64,000 nt of DNA from contig CAVOGJ010000011.1 of assembly GCA_963695405.1 (NCBI GenBank), positions 62,001 through 126,000 of the forward strand, in the 5' to 3' direction. How positions within the stretch are numbered: position 1 is the stretch's first letter; each line of letters opens with the position of its first letter. This DNA comes from CAVOGJ01 sp963695405. GTDB lineage: Bacteria > Planctomycetota > Planctomycetia > Pirellulales > Pirellulaceae. Under the pieces are notes generated by a model. It had not been told where the DNA came from, searched no databases, and saw only the letters and a program-made list of their open reading frames with translations. The translations under genes and the position numbers were made by a program. Positions 28,024 to 36,581 of the stretch are shown here, piece after piece.

Positions 28024-28542
28024 TTGTCTCCGATCCCCAAAAAAGTGAATGCCGGCGTGGACTTTGAGGTCAAGAAATGTACCCGACGATGCGCTGCCAC
28101 GCAGCGGGAGTTTGCACCAGGCGAGCCGTTCTACTCGGTACTGATCGAGGACCAAACGGATGTGATCCGACAGGATTATTGCCTCGCTGCCTGGAACGGC
28201 CCTCCCGCGAACGCCTTGAGTTGTTGGAGATCGCAGATGCCCGACCCGAATGCCCAGAAAATCGATTGGGCCCCGAGCGACGTGATCGTCGACTATTTTC
28301 GGCAATTGCTCGACCGTGGCGAGAGGGCGGACAGTTTGTACGTGTTGACGCTGCTGATGCTTCGCCGGCGTCTCCTCCGACTCGAAGAAACTGAAACGAA
28401 TGACGCTGGGCAGGAAGTCTTCATCGTTTACTGCCCCAAAGACGAACAGGAATATCAGGTGCCGGTCGTCGACCCCGACGAATCGCGGATTTTGCAAATT
28501 CAGGACGAGTTAACGAATCTGCTATTCGCGACCGGTTCGTGA
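28024..28542 (+). CDS. conserved hypothetical protein
   Basis: 172 residues with a TTG start at 28024; a GTG at 28042 is an alternative. Cysteines near the N-terminus (KKCTRRCAATQREFAPGEPFYSVL) and a DYCLAAWNG segment suggest a small zinc-binding fold in the first 60 residues. The middle is helical (VIVDYFRQLLDRGERADSLYVLTLLMLRRRLLRL), ending in a beta-rich IVYCPKDEQEYQVPVVD. This pattern resembles a lineage-restricted planctomycete hypothetical; I cannot assign a function. It is followed 35 bases later by the lipoprotein gene on the same strand, so the two may be co-transcribed. Confidence 0.75.
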   Translation: MSPIPKKVNAGVDFEVKKCTRRCAATQREFAPGEPFYSVLIEDQTDVIRQDYCLAAWNGPPANALSCWRSQMPDPNAQKIDWAPSDVIVDYFRQLLDRGERADSLYVLTLLMLRRRLLRLEETETNDAGQEVFIVYCPKDEQEYQVPVVDPDESRILQIQDELTNLLFATGS

Positions 28543-28577
28543 GGCCATCGGCGATTGCCAGCAAGGAAGCTGCACGG

Positions 28578-29536
28578 ATGAAATCAACGCGCCTTATCTT
28601 CTGCACTCTGGTCGTGCTGGTCGCCGCCAGTGGCGCGAGCTGCCCCCGCCGCTTGTCCACGACGGGTCCCTTGCCGCCCGAAGTCTTTTTTCAACCACCG
28701 GGACTGCAACAAGTCATCGCGGCGATCAATACAAATACGGCCCGCGTGCAGCGACTGCAAGCCGCGAGCGCGACGTTGTCCGTCTCGGGATTTCCATCAC
28801 TCAAGACCAGCCTCGCACTCGAACGGCCACTGCGCTTTCGCATGCAGGCGGGCACTGGACTGACGGGAACGGAACTCGATTTGGGTAGCAATGACGAATT
28901 GTTCTGGATGTGGGCCAAGCGGAATGATCCTCCAGCCACCTACTACGCGCGGCATGCCGATGCCGGTTCGCCACAATCGAGACAGCTGCTGCCGGTACCG
29001 CCCAGCTGGTTGATCGAGGCACTGGGACTGGTGGCCATCGATCCGCAAGGAACCTGGGACGGGCCGTATTCCCGGGCGCAGGGCGGTTGGAGATCCGCGG
29101 GCAAGTTGCCACGCCCAGCGGAAATCTGACCAAAGTGATCGTGGTGGACGATCGCCGCGGCCTGATCCTGGAACAACACGTTTATGACAACGCTGGGCAA
29201 CTGCTCGCGGCGTCATTGGCATCCGAACACGCTTATGACTCGGTGCACCAGGTCACCTTGCCACGTCGCGTGAACATTCAGTTGCCGCCAGCCGGACTGG
29301 CGTTTACGCTCGATGTCGACGGCTACAACGTCAATCAGATCGTGGGCGACGCGGCCCAACTGTGGTCACTCCCCCAGGTTCCTGGCTCACCGTTGGTCCC
29401 GCTGGGCGACGCGGTACCCCTGGGCAGCACCACACCGACGCCGCCCACCCGTCGACGCGACTGGCAACTTGCCACCGCGCCCCCACCCACAGGCCCGCCG
29501 GCCGAATGGCGGACGGCCGCGGAGTTCATGAGATAG
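28578..29536 (+). CDS. secreted lipoprotein (one frameshift)
   Basis: About 319 residues after repair. ATG at 28578 with AAGGAAG upstream. A signal peptide ends in a lipobox-like VAASGASC. The first frame ends at 29129; homologous-looking sequence continues in the next frame from about 29085 (LEIRGQVATPSGNLTKVIVVDDRRGLILEQHVYDNAGQ), with one base missing at GGCGGTTGG. The domain resembles LolA/outer-membrane lipoprotein-sorting types: long beta strands starting RLQAASATLSVSGFPSLKTSLALERPLRFRMQAG. A Pro/Thr-rich C-terminal tail follows. Function inferred only by fold-like pattern. Confidence 0.75.
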
Positions 29537-29674
29537 CCGAGCCGCCGTCAAACGAGATCACGGGAACGATGCCTAACGACGGCGATACGGCAACGGGTCA
29601 CCACCGCAGCGAGGAATGAGGCAGCACAGACACTCCCCGATCCGCGGGGAATCCGATCAAGCTCTCCAACCAAA
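29537..29674. other. short convergent intergenic region
   Basis: Between the lipoprotein stop and the convergent sigma factor stop. A weak hairpin TCCCCGATCCGCGGGGA is present near 29634-29650, with no T-run, so it is only a possible bidirectional terminator. Confidence 0.3.
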
Positions 29675-30235
29675 CTACTCGGCATTCGCCTTCCGCAAGC
29701 GGGCGCGGGCACGGCTGAGCGTCGGCCCGATGCTGTTTTCCGGCATGCCGACTTGATGGCTGATTTCCTGATAGCTGCGACCTTCCAGGTGGTACATGCG
29801 GACGACGGTGGCATCCTGGTCGTTCAGACCGGCGAGCAGCCGCTGCACTTCGTCGCGGTCGCTGATCCGCTTTTCAGGCGAGACTCCCGTATCCTCCGCG
29901 GTGTCGACGCCATTTCCCAGGGGGTGCGACGCGTGATGCTTGAGCAATCGCCGCACCACGACACGACGGCCAACGACCGTGAGGTAGGTCGCGAGGCTGC
30001 TCTGACCCCGAAAGTGCCGCAGCACGGCGTAATCGTCCTGCAAGATCGTGAGAAAGACCTCCGCACAAAGGTCCTCGCGATCCTCGGCCGTCAAGTGAAT
30101 ATTGCGGGCTAACGCGGTGTGGTTAACGACGTGCACGACGAGGCCGAGAAAGCGGTCGACAAAATCCTCCCAACAACGTGGTTCGTGTGCCAGACAGCGT
30201 TGTAGCAGGCTTCGATCAATTTCAGAAAGGGCCAC
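29675..30235 (-). CDS. RNA polymerase sigma factor, sigma-70 family (ECF-like)
   Basis: About 186 residues from a GTG at 30235 that follows AAAGGTAG; the longer frame to 30322 is unlikely. Region 2 carries WEDFVDRFLGLVVHVVNHTALARN and DLCAEVFLTILQDDYAVLRHFRGQSSLATYLTVVGRRVV, the usual -10 recognition block. Region 4 carries LNDQDATVVRMYHLEGRSYQEISHQVGMPENSIGPTLSRARARLRK, a helix-turn-helix for -35 recognition. No anti-sigma factor is adjacent. It would drive a small regulon; the target is unknown. Confidence 0.88.
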   Translation of the reverse strand: MALSEIDRSLLQRCLAHEPRCWEDFVDRFLGLVVHVVNHTALARNIHLTAEDREDLCAEVFLTILQDDYAVLRHFRGQSSLATYLTVVGRRVVVRRLLKHHASHPLGNGVDTAEDTGVSPEKRISDRDEVQRLLAGLNDQDATVVRMYHLEGRSYQEISHQVGMPENSIGPTLSRARARLRKANAE

Positions 30236-30693
30236 GGCGCTACCTTTGGACGACGATGGAGGATGTGGTCCCAAGTGAGGCCACAAGGAATGAAACGCAG
30301 ATCCGTCGTATACGCCCCCCAATCTTCGATTGTAGATAGGGCTTATTTCGTCGGCAAGCCGAACAACCTGTGGTTTCCCCGAAGATTACTTGACACTGTT
30401 TTGGGGGCTCACTACATTTCGGGAGGAGGTTGTGGAAGCCCAGAAGTGTCGTATCCCTAACGACTTGGGACAATCCGCAGACCCTGGTCTTGGGAACGGT
30501 CCCAGCCCGCCTGTCAGGCGAAAGGGGCGAGAAACTCCTGTCCATATCCGATACCTACTGTCCGCGTTCTATCGACGAAGAGACCCTATCGACCGATAGA
30601 AACGATACCCAGCCCTGGTTTTCCACCGCTTCATTCCACCGCTTCATTCCGCCGCTTTTGCCCTGCGTCGGCGCAATAAGGAGATCTTTCCAA
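30236..30693. other. intergenic region between sigma factor and fdxA
   Basis: 458 bases between divergent genes. It holds a candidate promoter at 30390-30418 and no other ORF with homology. The last 40 bases contain the fdxA ribosome-binding region (AAGGAGATC). Confidence 0.4.
30390..30418 (+). promoter_or_regulatory. candidate sigma-70-type promoter upstream of fdxA
   Basis: TTGACA (30390-30395), a 17-base spacer, then TACATT (30413-30418). It matches the -35 consensus fully and the -10 at four of six positions. It faces fdxA 276 bases downstream. Planctomycete promoter consensus is not well defined, so this is tentative. Confidence 0.35.
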
Positions 30694-30972
30694 ATGACGC
30701 ACGTTGTCGCACAACCCTGTTTCGCCTGTAAATACACCGATTGTGTGGTTGTCTGTCCCGTCGAGTGCTTCTACGAAGGCGAACAGATGCTTTACATTCA
30801 CCCGGACGAGTGCATCGACTGCGAAGCTTGTGTGCCCGAATGTCCGGTGGAGGCCATTTTTCACGAAGATAATCTTCCCGAGGAATGGGCCGCCTTTACG
30901 GAATTGAATGCCGAGATGGCGCCCCAATGCGAGGTCATCACGGAAAAGAAAGAACCACTGGCCGAGAATTGA
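30694..30972 (+). CDS. fdxA: ferredoxin FdxA (7Fe type)
   Basis: 92 residues from the ATG at 30694 with AAGGAG upstream. It matches seven-iron FdxA: an N-terminal cluster motif CFACKYTDCVVVCPVECF and a second motif CIDCEACVPECPVEAIF, which together hold one [3Fe-4S] and one [4Fe-4S] cluster. A soluble low-potential electron carrier. The start MTHVVAQPC is the usual one for this family. It ends 50 bases before a strong terminator hairpin, so it is probably monocistronic. Confidence 0.95.
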   Translation: MTHVVAQPCFACKYTDCVVVCPVECFYEGEQMLYIHPDECIDCEACVPECPVEAIFHEDNLPEEWAAFTELNAEMAPQCEVITEKKEPLAEN

Positions 30973-31022
30973 TCGGCAGCGGTACGTGCGGCGGCCACAC
31001 CCGCCGGCTACCATTCGCATGG

Positions 31023-31055
31023 CTCTGCGAGGAACATTCCTCGCAGAGTTTTTTT
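31023..31055 (+). terminator. rho-independent terminator of fdxA
   Basis: Perfect 12-bp inverted repeat (31023-31034 with 31037-31048, CA at the centre) followed by seven T at 31049-31055. It lies 50 bases after the fdxA stop. Confidence 0.9.
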
Positions 31056-31452
31056 GTGCCGTGCATGATGAGGCATGAACGAGTAGCGAGCGACCTTGAT
31101 CCGCCCCGCAGGGGCGGTGCTAAACCAGCCAGGGCAGAGTGCACGTGAGTTCCACGAACGTTCACGCCGCCCTGGGTTCCTCGCCGCGGCCGTCCGTCGG
31201 CCGAGCCCGACGTTCCCAGCGGGCCACGGTTGCCGAGGCCGAAACGGTACCAGGGCTCCATCGGTCGTTCAATGATGGCAACCGGTAGGAACCAACGTGA
31301 GGACCACCCCGCTGGGGAACCCCGTCGATTTACGCGGCGGTTTCATGAGGGACGCCCCTCCGGGGCTGGTGCGAATCACCGTCGCACGTTTCCCGGGGTG
31401 AACGTCCCACCTTCGGTGTTTTGCGCACGGGCAAGGACGATTGCACGGTGAG
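31056..31452. other. non-coding stretch with palindromes, possible dispersed repeat
   Basis: 397 bases between the fdxA terminator and the HNH gene stop. It contains CCGCCCCGCAGGGGCGG (7-bp stem) near 31101-31117 and GC-rich short inverted words. No frame shows homology. The composition recalls repeated intergenic elements of planctomycetes, but only a genome-wide search could show copies. Confidence 0.35.
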
Positions 31453-32094
31453 CTAAGCCACCTCAATCGTATAGCCGGCGGACTGCAAGAACGTCCTCCA
31501 AACGGCATACTTGGGATTATCCAGTTTTCGCGCGAGCAGAGGATTGAAATGCGGCTTGCGGGGCCGGCTGAGCAACCGCATGCGGGCCTCCTTCGGAGTC
31601 CGGCTGCCTTTGCGGGTATTACAGGTCACGCAACAGCAGACCGTATTTTCCCAGGTCGTCCCCCCACCCCGACTGCGTGGCAACACATGATCGAGGCTCA
31701 ACTGATTGATCGGCTTCGCATCGCCACAGTACTGGCAACGGTGCCCGTCGCGAGCGAACAGATTGCGGCGATTAAAACGCAACGTATGCTTGGGAACGCG
31801 ATCGTAGCGAAACAGTCGTACGACTCGGGGAACCTGCACGCGAAAGTTCACCGATCGAACCCAATCGTCCGCCGACGCGAAACCCTCGGCTTCCAACCGC
31901 AACTCACTCGCCAGCATCCACGAGTCGAAATCGTAGTTGGCGTATTGGCCGTTCTCCAGATCAATGACTTCGGCCAACTGTCGATAGAGCAAGGCGAACG
32001 CCCGGCGCACGTTCACGACGTGCACCGCCACATAGGCTCGATTCAGGACCAGCACGCTGGTCGCTAACGGGCGGACGTTGTCTTGCAAGTGCAT
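31453..32094 (-). CDS. HNH endonuclease-domain protein
   Basis: 213 residues. The C-terminal HNH domain has the two zinc cysteine pairs and the catalytic centre: RDGHRCQYCGDAKPINQLSLDHVLPRSRGGGTTWENTVCCCVTCNTRKGSRTPKEA. The His of LDHV is the general base. The N-terminal 100 residues (LVLNRAYVAVHVVNVRRAFALLYRQLAEVID) match the McrA-like/planctomycete HNH family whose members stand alone in many genomes and are not obviously restriction enzymes. Divergent from the zinc-ribbon gene at 32575. Function in defence or repair is possible but unproven. Confidence 0.9.
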   Translation of the reverse strand: MHLQDNVRPLATSVLVLNRAYVAVHVVNVRRAFALLYRQLAEVIDLENGQYANYDFDSWMLASELRLEAEGFASADDWVRSVNFRVQVPRVVRLFRYDRVPKHTLRFNRRNLFARDGHRCQYCGDAKPINQLSLDHVLPRSRGGGTTWENTVCCCVTCNTRKGSRTPKEARMRLLSRPRKPHFNPLLARKLDNPKYAVWRTFLQSAGYTIEVA

Positions 32095-32574
32095 CTACCT
32101 GCTCCTTTTCATCTCACCTTCACGTCGGCTGAATCACGGGCAATTGAAATCCGCCGCCCCTTCGACACAAGCTGGGTGAATGTGGGCGAAGCAGGACAGG
32201 TCGTGCTAAGCACTGTAACTCTACGAAAAATACCCGGTAAAGGGTCTCAAGGACAACCACAACCCTATACCTGGGTGGTCTGCAAGGTGCATCCTGCGTA
32301 TCGGCCGCTGGGGCCGCTCCTGGCCGTATTCTAATCGCTAGCGGCAGGAACGGCTAGTATTTGCGTCTCACTCCACCCACCCGTTGAAGACGCTACAGAC
32401 ACGTGTTCTTAACACATCGGGCGGAGTGGCTTCACAAAAACATCATCTGCGGCTTGTCACATCCACGGCCGCGGCATTAGTATGAACTTCGGCGGGCAAA
32501 GAGGTTCGCACGTCCAGCCATCTTGCCAGGTGAACGATTGGCAAGATTTTCTCATTCCAGCGGGAGGCACCATC
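32095..32574. other. intergenic region without a gene
   Basis: 480 bases between the HNH gene and the zinc-ribbon protein, spanning the regulatory regions of both divergent genes. I find no conserved RNA or operator. Confidence 0.4.
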
Positions 32575-32880
32575 GTGATTCACTATTCTTGTGATCGTTG
32601 CAAACGTCAGATCGAATCGCACGAGGAATTCCGCTACGTCGTCCGCCTCGAGGTGCGTGCGGCGCTGGATGTCGGCATGGAGGGGGTCGACGAATCGGAT
32701 GACGACTCGCTGATGGAGCTCCACGAGTGCCTGTTGGCCGCTGAGGATGAGGACCTGCTGCTCGACGATGATTACTCGCAGCAGTTGCGTTACGATCTCT
32801 GTCCGGAATGCTATCGGCAGTTCATGCGTAACCCGCTTGGCCGAGACCAGCGGTTGGCACCCAAGTTCAGCAACAACTGA
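32575..32880 (+). CDS. small four-cysteine (zinc ribbon-like) protein
   Basis: 101 residues from a GTG at 32575 with GGGAGG eight bases upstream; an ATG 31 codons earlier gives non-conserved sequence. CxxC at the N-terminus (YSCDRCKRQI) and CxxC at the C-terminus (YDLCPECYRQF) probably make one zinc site, with an acidic stretch (EGVDESDDDS, LLAAEDEDLLLDDDY) in between. No enzymatic motif. Likely a lineage-restricted regulatory or adaptor protein. Its stop is 26 bases from the convergent gene at 32907. Confidence 0.75.
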   Translation: MIHYSCDRCKRQIESHEEFRYVVRLEVRAALDVGMEGVDESDDDSLMELHECLLAAEDEDLLLDDDYSQQLRYDLCPECYRQFMRNPLGRDQRLAPKFSNN

Positions 32881-32906
32881 AGCCTTCTCGGCTGGACGCA
32901 CCCATC

Positions 32907-33227
32907 TTACGGCAAGATGGCTTCGATTTCGGCGGTCGCCTTGCGTCGTCGTCGCGACTTACCATGAGCCCCATCGGCGACCCATTCCTTGGTAAGCGAC
33001 TCGAAGACATCGGGCGACTCGTAGCGAACGATGCTGCTTCCTTCGGCCATGGGCCCGATCAGTCCCCGGAAAATGGGGAGACCCCGGAGTGACAAGTTAG
33101 TGCTACAGTCGTCGATGCCGATTTGCGGATGCCGCTCGATCAGTTCGTCTTGGGTGGGATAGTCCTTCTCGCGCAATTCTCCGTTTTCACCTCGGGAAAC
33201 AACTCGGAATACTGATTTCTTGGCCAT
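32907..33227 (-). CDS. hypothetical protein
   Basis: 106 residues from MAKKSVFRVVSRGENGELREKDYP; the ORF extends upstream to 33377 without homology or SD. The protein is short and basic at its C-terminus (GKSRRRRKATAE) with beta-strand-like repeats. No recognised domain. Both ends are set by nearby genes: the convergent zinc-ribbon gene and, upstream, the region leading to tRNA-Ser. Confidence that it is translated is moderate. Confidence 0.55.
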   Translation of the reverse strand: MAKKSVFRVVSRGENGELREKDYPTQDELIERHPQIGIDDCSTNLSLRGLPIFRGLIGPMAEGSSIVRYESPDVFESLTKEWVADGAHGKSRRRRKATAEIEAILP

Positions 33228-33573
33228 GGATAGATGTGTCCCTGGAGCGGCGGCGACGCCAGGACGTAGTCCGAGCCATCGCCGGACCACAGCCGATACA
33301 TCGCGACCTGTGTGAGCTGCGTCCGTGCTCATGATCAAACGGACGACTCCACGCCCGGGATACTTCACTCGTTTCATCGACCAACGCTAGCGTGCGGGGC
33401 GAGGAAACGACCGGCAGTCGTTTCAGAAGGAACAGTGATCATAACCGGAGCCATCCGGAGCGGCGGTGGGGCGAGTCGCGAGTCCATCGCGGGTCGGCAG
33501 CGCCGCGACGGGTTCGCGGCCCGCCGCTGCGGACGACTTGTCCTCCAGCCGCCGCCCAGTAAGATATTCCCTC
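33228..33573. other. intergenic region before tRNA-Ser
   Basis: 346 bases; GC-rich, no conserved frame. It should hold the tRNA promoter, but I see no clear -35/-10 pair. Confidence 0.4.
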
Positions 33574-33655
33574 GGAGGGTATCCGAATGGTTAGGAGGTT
33601 GATTCGAAATCAATTGCTGGTTTACCAGTTGCGGGTTCGAGTCCCGTGCCCTCCG
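33574..33655 (+). tRNA. tRNA-Ser (anticodon CGA)
   Basis: Class II tRNA. The acceptor GGAGGGT pairs with GCCCTCC (G-T at the inner pair), with discriminator G. Anticodon stem GTTGA/TCAAT encloses loop TTCGAAA with anticodon CGA, which reads UCG. A variable arm of about 15 bases (TGCTGGTTTACCAGT) and T arm GCGGG-TTCGAGT-CCCGT follow. CCA is not encoded. The 3' end abuts an accessory segment starting with an integrase, typical of tRNA used as an attachment site. Confidence 0.9.
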
Positions 33656-33718
33656 CTTCACTTTTTTCGCGTCGCCGTAACTGCCGTCTAGGAAGTGGTT
33701 TGCGGCGACGCGTTCTTG

Positions 33719-33752
33719 TTTGTCACACTCAGTGTGACAAAAAGTGTGACAA
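33719..33752. repeat. TGTGAC palindrome/direct repeat between tRNA and integrase
   Basis: TTTGTCACAC-TCA-GTGTGACAAA is a perfect 10-bp inverted repeat (33719-33728 with 33732-33741), followed by a further copy GTGTGACAA at 33744-33752. It lies between the tRNA 3' end and the integrase stop. It could be an integrase or regulator binding site. It is not a classical terminator since no T-run follows. Confidence 0.6.
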
Positions 33753-33768
33753 TCCGCCGCCGCTTGGC

Positions 33769-35039
33769 TCACGATTCTGCTCGGAAATCTCCTCTTGTGG
33801 GCCCTGTTCGGAACGCACAGACCGTCTGCCCGCCCCTCCCAGGAAATCCATCTGACGCATCGCGCTGCGACTCTTCGTCCTGCAAATGGTAGTAGTGTTT
33901 CACCATCTTGCTCTCGGAATGGCCCAGCCAAGCCATCACCATTTGCTCGGGTACGTCGCTGTTCGCGCAGGTCGAACAGAAATAGTGGCGAAAGCTGTGC
34001 GCCACTCCATCCTGGAAGCCGCGTTCGCCGTCGGCCACGGGAAATCGACTGGCCAGCGGCCGAATTACGTCCCTCCGCAACCTGCGGGTAAACACGTCGG
34101 CCTTCAACTTGCCCCCGCCAGGCCCACGAAAAACGTACGCCGAGTTGCGAGGAAGTCGATTCAAGATTTGTTGCAGGTCTTCGTGGATCGGAAACCTGCG
34201 GCTTTTGCGATTCTTGATTCGACGAGCTTCGCGACCCCTGCGCGAGCCGTGAGCACGTTCGTCCGTCAGGACGATCCGCTCCAACGTTTCATCAAAGGAC
34301 GACCACCGCAGAGACGCCAGTTCACCGATCCTCAGTCCCGTACAGGCCAAGGCGACGATGATGCCATGCAGCCACGTCAGGTCCTGCTGCTGACACAAGT
34401 CGATCATGGCCTCCACCTCGACCTTCCGGTAGCAATAGTAGGGCTCGCTTTGGAGCTTCCGCACTTTCAAGGCCAGCGGTCGTGTGACGACGATGTGTCT
34501 TTCCTGTGCGAGCCACGCATGCGGCTGCTTGATTGTCGTGAGCTCGTTTTGGATCGATTTCTGCGAGTAACCCTTGCGGCAATTGGCAAAGCGGTTCGCT
34601 AACCGGGTGGCGAAATTGGTGAGCAACTTGTCGGTCACCTCGTCCCAGGTCGAAACACCCTTGCTGGCAGCAAACTGCAGCAACTTGTGAGAGGCTGTGC
34701 GATACCGTTTTTGCGTGCTGGAGGCGCAGCCGCCAAGAACCTCGGGGCGACCTGCGTGCTCCTCGTAAAGGCGACGACCCTCGGCAAGTGCCAGGGGAAC
34801 GCGCAGGCCGAATGCGAATTTAGATGGCCTTCGACAAGCCCGTGCTGCTGTGCGATCAAGACATCAAGTTGGGTCAGAGCGGCGATGGCCTCCTCTCGGG
34901 TGCGGGCGTCAAGTGAGTGTCGACCCAAGTCTGTGGGATTCGAACGCCCGTCGGCGTAATAAATCCCACTGCTCCTCTGACGAATGCGCCACAAGAAATG
35001 GGCGCACTGCACAAGTTCACTTTTTCTCTTCTTTGGCAT
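33769..35039 (-). CDS. tyrosine-type site-specific recombinase/integrase (one frameshift)
   Basis: About 423 residues when joined. The catalytic set of the C-terminal domain is visible: Arg in TGLRIGELASLRW, the HSFRHYFCSTCA box (HxxR), and GHSESKMVKHYYHL with His and the nucleophilic Tyr. The N-terminal part (LGRHSLDARTREEAIAAL) is in a frame that stops at 34635. The link sequence LALAEGRRLYEEHAGRPEVLGG...STQKRYRTASHKLLQFA is in the next frame. The change is at a G4 run (34794-34797; C4 on the coding strand), where five bases would restore frame. Its stop faces tRNA-Ser at 33574-33655, indicating an integrated element. The tail after the Tyr is poorly conserved. Confidence 0.85.
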
Positions 35040-35357
35040 CTATGTTCTCGCTAATGACGATTTGCTCGTTTTCCATCTAGGTAGGGGACCGCTGTTCCGC
35101 GGAGACTTTTCCACCTTCACAGGCGCCTTCATGGGCACCTCCGCGTCCAGTGCCAAACCTTGTTGGCCAATCTGCTCGAACTCCGAGCGTGGGATCAGCA
35201 CGCGACAACCAGCACCGCCCGGCTGATACTTGCGGATACGACCGTCCCGCAAATAGCGGTCGAAGGTGGCGGTGGAGAGTCCGCTTTCTGCGGCGAACTC
35301 AGTTCGCGACAAGAAATTCTTTTTCTCGCACGAACGATTGGTCGTTTGACTGTCCAT
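35040..35357 (-). CDS. excisionase-like helix-turn-helix protein (copy 1)
   Basis: 105 residues. LSRTEFAAESGLSTATFDRYLRDGRIRKYQPGGAGCRVLIPRSE is an MerR/excisionase-type winged helix-turn-helix. Its C-terminal end GPLPRWK resembles the ending GPMPRWKRN of the second copy at 35559. The stop is just before the integrase start on the same strand, as in integrase-excisionase pairs. It probably acts as a recombination directionality factor or transcription regulator of the element. Confidence 0.8.
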   Translation of the reverse strand: MDSQTTNRSCEKKNFLSRTEFAAESGLSTATFDRYLRDGRIRKYQPGGAGCRVLIPRSEFEQIGQQGLALDAEVPMKAPVKVEKSPRNSGPLPRWKTSKSSLART

Positions 35358-35558
35358 CCCTGGCCCTCGAATGATTGCGAATCCGAGCCCTTATTGTGGC
35401 GGGGCGCGTGCCGCAGGCCTAAGGGTTTTGTCAGGGTATTGTCAGGACATTCAGCTTCTGAGTCAGAGGCCTCGATTCGTGCTCCTGCTTCGCGTGTCCT
35501 CTGATCGCAACGGCCTCCCAGTGACGCTTGGTGACATATTTCGGGCATATCTCTGCTC

Positions 35559-35837
35559 TTAATTTCTCTTCCAGCGAGGCATGGGCCCGCGACGCACGGC
35601 GGACCGATGACTAAAGGTCTCGGAATTTGTCTGATGGTCGGACGGACTCGTCATGGGAAACAACTGAGAACGAGGGATGAGCACCCGTGCCCGTTGACCC
35701 CCGATTTGCACTTTCTGCAGCCGACCATCGCGTAGATAGCGATCTACGGTGGCCAGAGAGAGCCCGCTCGCCTGGGCGAATTCGGCTCGAGAAAGCAGGT
35801 TTCGCTCCGCTTCTTCGGAATTTGGGTTCGTATTCAT
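35559..35837 (-). CDS. excisionase-like helix-turn-helix protein (copy 2)
   Basis: 92 residues from MNTNPNSEE at 35837; the longer ORF reads through a palindromic repeat and is not preferred. LSRAEFAQASGLSLATVDRYLRDGRLQKVQIGGQRARVLIPRS matches copy 1 residue by residue in the recognition helix region (TXXRYLRDGR) and ends GPMPRWK. So the element carries two divergent tandem paralogues. One may control excision and the other transcription, but the sequence cannot say which. Confidence 0.78.
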   Translation of the reverse strand: MNTNPNSEEAERNLLSRAEFAQASGLSLATVDRYLRDGRLQKVQIGGQRARVLIPRSQLFPMTSPSDHQTNSETFSHRSAVRRGPMPRWKRN

Positions 35838-35844
35838 AGAAAAT

Positions 35845-35882
35845 CCCCACCACGATCCTCGGCGCGGAGGATCGGGGTGGGG
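35845..35882. repeat. 16-bp palindromic (REP-like) element
   Basis: Near-perfect inverted repeat: CCCCACCACGATCCTC (35845-35860), six-base loop, GAGGATCGGGGTGGGG (35867-35882), 15 of 16 pairs. It lies between two element genes. It may be a dispersed REP/MITE-type sequence or a terminator for the upstream 222-codon gene. Confidence 0.65.
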
Positions 35883-35912
35883 CGTACAGCCTCCCCTTAG
35901 GTACAAGCTTTG

Positions 35913-36581
35913 TCAGGTTATTCGTAGCGGTTGTGCAGAAGCGTCGAGCGAATGACTCTCGGTCCAGGCGATCTCGTCACCACGCACGTGAAAACGGATT
36001 CCCTCCAGGTTTCGATTGATGGACTTGATGATGTCGTGCATCTCCGTTTGATGCACTCCGAAAGGACTATTGATGGCGTCGGGCCAACCGGCAGTCTGGA
36101 AAGCGGCAAGGATGGTCTCGACCGTGGAAACGGTCTTCATCTTGCGCACCTTTCGCGCCAGCACCCCCTGATACCAGAGCTCGCCGCGGGCAGAATTCCA
36201 CAGGGGCCGATCCGACCGGGGACTTGCATCGGCGAGCCCCAATTCTCGCGCGAGCCAGACTTCGTCCGCTGGAGCAAGAAGACCAAGTCGTTTCGCAATT
36301 TTGAAAATGGCCTGGGGCCGGCTGCCGCCGTGCAGTTGGATCCACATGCCGTGCAAGCCGTGCGTGTCATAGGCGAGGTCAAAATTGCTGCCGAGCTTCG
36401 CCCGATCCGTCTCCGTGAATACACGGTCCCACAAGATTGCGGCATTTTGGAGCGTGAAGAAGCGTTCCACGATTTCGCCCAACTTGCCTGCCACTGGGTC
36501 GCTGATATTGAGTCTCTGCGCCTCCGTGTTTCTCTGGGGCGTGCTGGTTTGCATCTTGCGCTTCCTCCGTGTCGATTCCAT
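35913..36581 (-). CDS. hypothetical protein of the integrative element
   Basis: 222 residues; an internal ATG at 36554 (MQTSTPQRN) is an equally good start. A helical block (LGEIVERFFTLQNAAILWDRVF) and a mixed region (IQLHGGSRPQAIFKIAKRLGLLAPADEVWLARELGLADAS) follow. The C-terminal part has MHDIIKSINRNLEGIRFHV. No recognised domain. It lies directly upstream of the excisionase-like genes on the same strand, so it is part of the accessory segment. A role in replication or regulation of the element is possible. Confidence 0.6.
   Translation of the reverse strand: MESTRRKRKMQTSTPQRNTEAQRLNISDPVAGKLGEIVERFFTLQNAAILWDRVFTETDRAKLGSNFDLAYDTHGLHGMWIQLHGGSRPQAIFKIAKRLGLLAPADEVWLARELGLADASPRSDRPLWNSARGELWYQGVLARKVRKMKTVSTVETILAAFQTAGWPDAINSPFGVHQTEMHDIIKSINRNLEGIRFHVRGDEIAWTESHSLDASAQPLRIT

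Noticed and set aside
33374..33931. Minus-strand ORF of 185 codons containing RARDSNPQLV
   Set aside because: It is antisense to tRNA-Ser and integrase sequence; RxRDSNP-type peptides are a known artefact of translated tRNA T arms.
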